DNA of 5,630 nt. Source: Cellvibrionales bacterium (GTDB lineage: Bacteria; Pseudomonadota; Gammaproteobacteria; Pseudomonadales; JAHEGP01). The stretch spans positions 1-5,630 of the forward strand of contig JAHEGP010000204.1 in assembly GCA_024645065.1 (NCBI GenBank). Reading direction: 5' to 3'. This document shows, piece by piece, positions 5,372 through 5,630 of this stretch; the first letter of the stretch is position 1, and each line of letters begins with the position of its first letter. The notes beneath the pieces were generated by a model. It was not told the DNA's origin. It worked only from the letters and a program-made list of their open reading frames with translations, and made no database searches. Position numbers and translations under genes: made by a program.

Positions 5372-5630
5372 CAGCACTGACATCTCGGTGGAGGTGGCTT
5401 ACGCGCTGCCCGAGGCGCAAAAAATAATAGCGCTTGAAGTAAAACCGGGCACCACCGCCTATGAAGCTGCGGTTCGCTCTGGTATCGATCGCCAGTTCCC
5501 CTCAATGGATCTCGAAGCCAGCGATATGGGTGTGTTTGGCAAGGTCATAAAGCCGCGCGAGTATCGCCTGCAGGAAGGCGACCGGGTCGAGATTTATCGA
5601 CCTTTACTGGCCGATCCCAAAGAAGTCAGG
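5364..5630 (+). CDS. rnfH: RnfH family ubiquitin-like protein, C-terminus cut by window edge
   Basis: Eighty-nine residues are visible before the edge, and the family is usually about 90-105, so only a short tail is missing. The small beta-grasp (ubiquitin-like) fold is indicated by ISVEVAYALPEAQKIIALEV (7-26), the helix GTTAYEAAVRSGI (29-41), the loop VFGKVIKPREYRLQEGDRVEIYRPL (57-81) and the family ending LLADPKEVR (81-89). The conserved GDRVEIYRPL strand and DPKEVR are diagnostic. The molecular function is unclear: the name comes from linkage with Rnf electron-transport genes in Rhodobacter, but the gene usually pairs with ratA, as here. The ATG at 5364 lies inside the last codons of ratA (8-bp overlap), pointing to translational coupling. 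AGAGG at 5346-5350 lies 13 bases upstream, somewhat far for a ribosome site, and AGG at 5358-5360 is rather close. Confidence 0.93.
   Translation, partial: MADSTDISVEVAYALPEAQKIIALEVKPGTTAYEAAVRSGIDRQFPSMDLEASDMGVFGKVIKPREYRLQEGDRVEIYRPLLADPKEVR

Noticed and set aside
4934..5630. ratA-rnfH as a toxin-antitoxin module.
   Set aside because: The pair is a conserved core gene couple; RnfH is not established as an antitoxin, and RatA is also a Coq10-type lipid-binding fold.

Overview
The window reads as a piece of chromosomal core from a gammaproteobacterium. The basis is the smpB / ratA / rnfH neighbourhood, in which smpB is divergent from ratA-rnfH as it is in Escherichia coli and Pseudomonas, together with protein sequences close to those I remember from that class and a moderately GC-rich composition. 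A marine lineage such as Halieaceae/Cellvibrionales is my guess, not something the sequence proves. Genes fill almost the whole window. The longest gap is about 120 bases, and I see no tRNA, rRNA, CRISPR array, insertion sequence or phage gene.

Layout. Positions 2-220 (+) hold the C-terminal end of an unrecognised membrane-anchored protein. A 20-bp near-palindrome overlaps its stop codon. Positions 271-885 (+) encode a flavodoxin-fold NADPH-dependent FMN reductase family protein. Positions 896-2404 (-) encode a two-HKD phospholipase D / cardiolipin synthase ClsC-like lipoprotein, convergent with the reductase and only 10 bp from it. Positions 2521-2892 (+) encode a small VOC (glyoxalase-fold) protein, divergent from the PLD gene. 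Positions 2934-3413 (-) encode SmpB. Positions 3536-4912 (+) encode a neurotransmitter:sodium symporter (NSS/SNF) family transporter with about 11 membrane segments. Positions 4934-5371 (+) encode RatA, a START/Coq10-like protein that apparently starts at TTG. Positions 5364-5630 (+) encode RnfH, whose start overlaps the end of ratA and whose C-terminus runs off the window.

How the genes relate. SmpB is the protein partner of tmRNA in ribosome rescue, and ratA-rnfH is its classical genomic neighbour. Here an NSS transporter gene sits between smpB and ratA, runs in the same direction as ratA-rnfH, and is separated from ratA by 21 bp, so the three probably share a transcript. The left half (reductase, PLD, VOC) looks like independent housekeeping or accessory genes with alternating strands and no shared pathway that I can support.

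I did not find a clear new multi-gene system. The points most worth checking are small-scale. They are the palindrome before the FMN reductase, a perfect TATAAT so close to smpB that the mRNA may be leaderless, a Shine-Dalgarno-equipped short ORF overlapping the start of the NSS gene (which has no Shine-Dalgarno of its own), and apparent losses of canonical sodium-site residues in that transporter.
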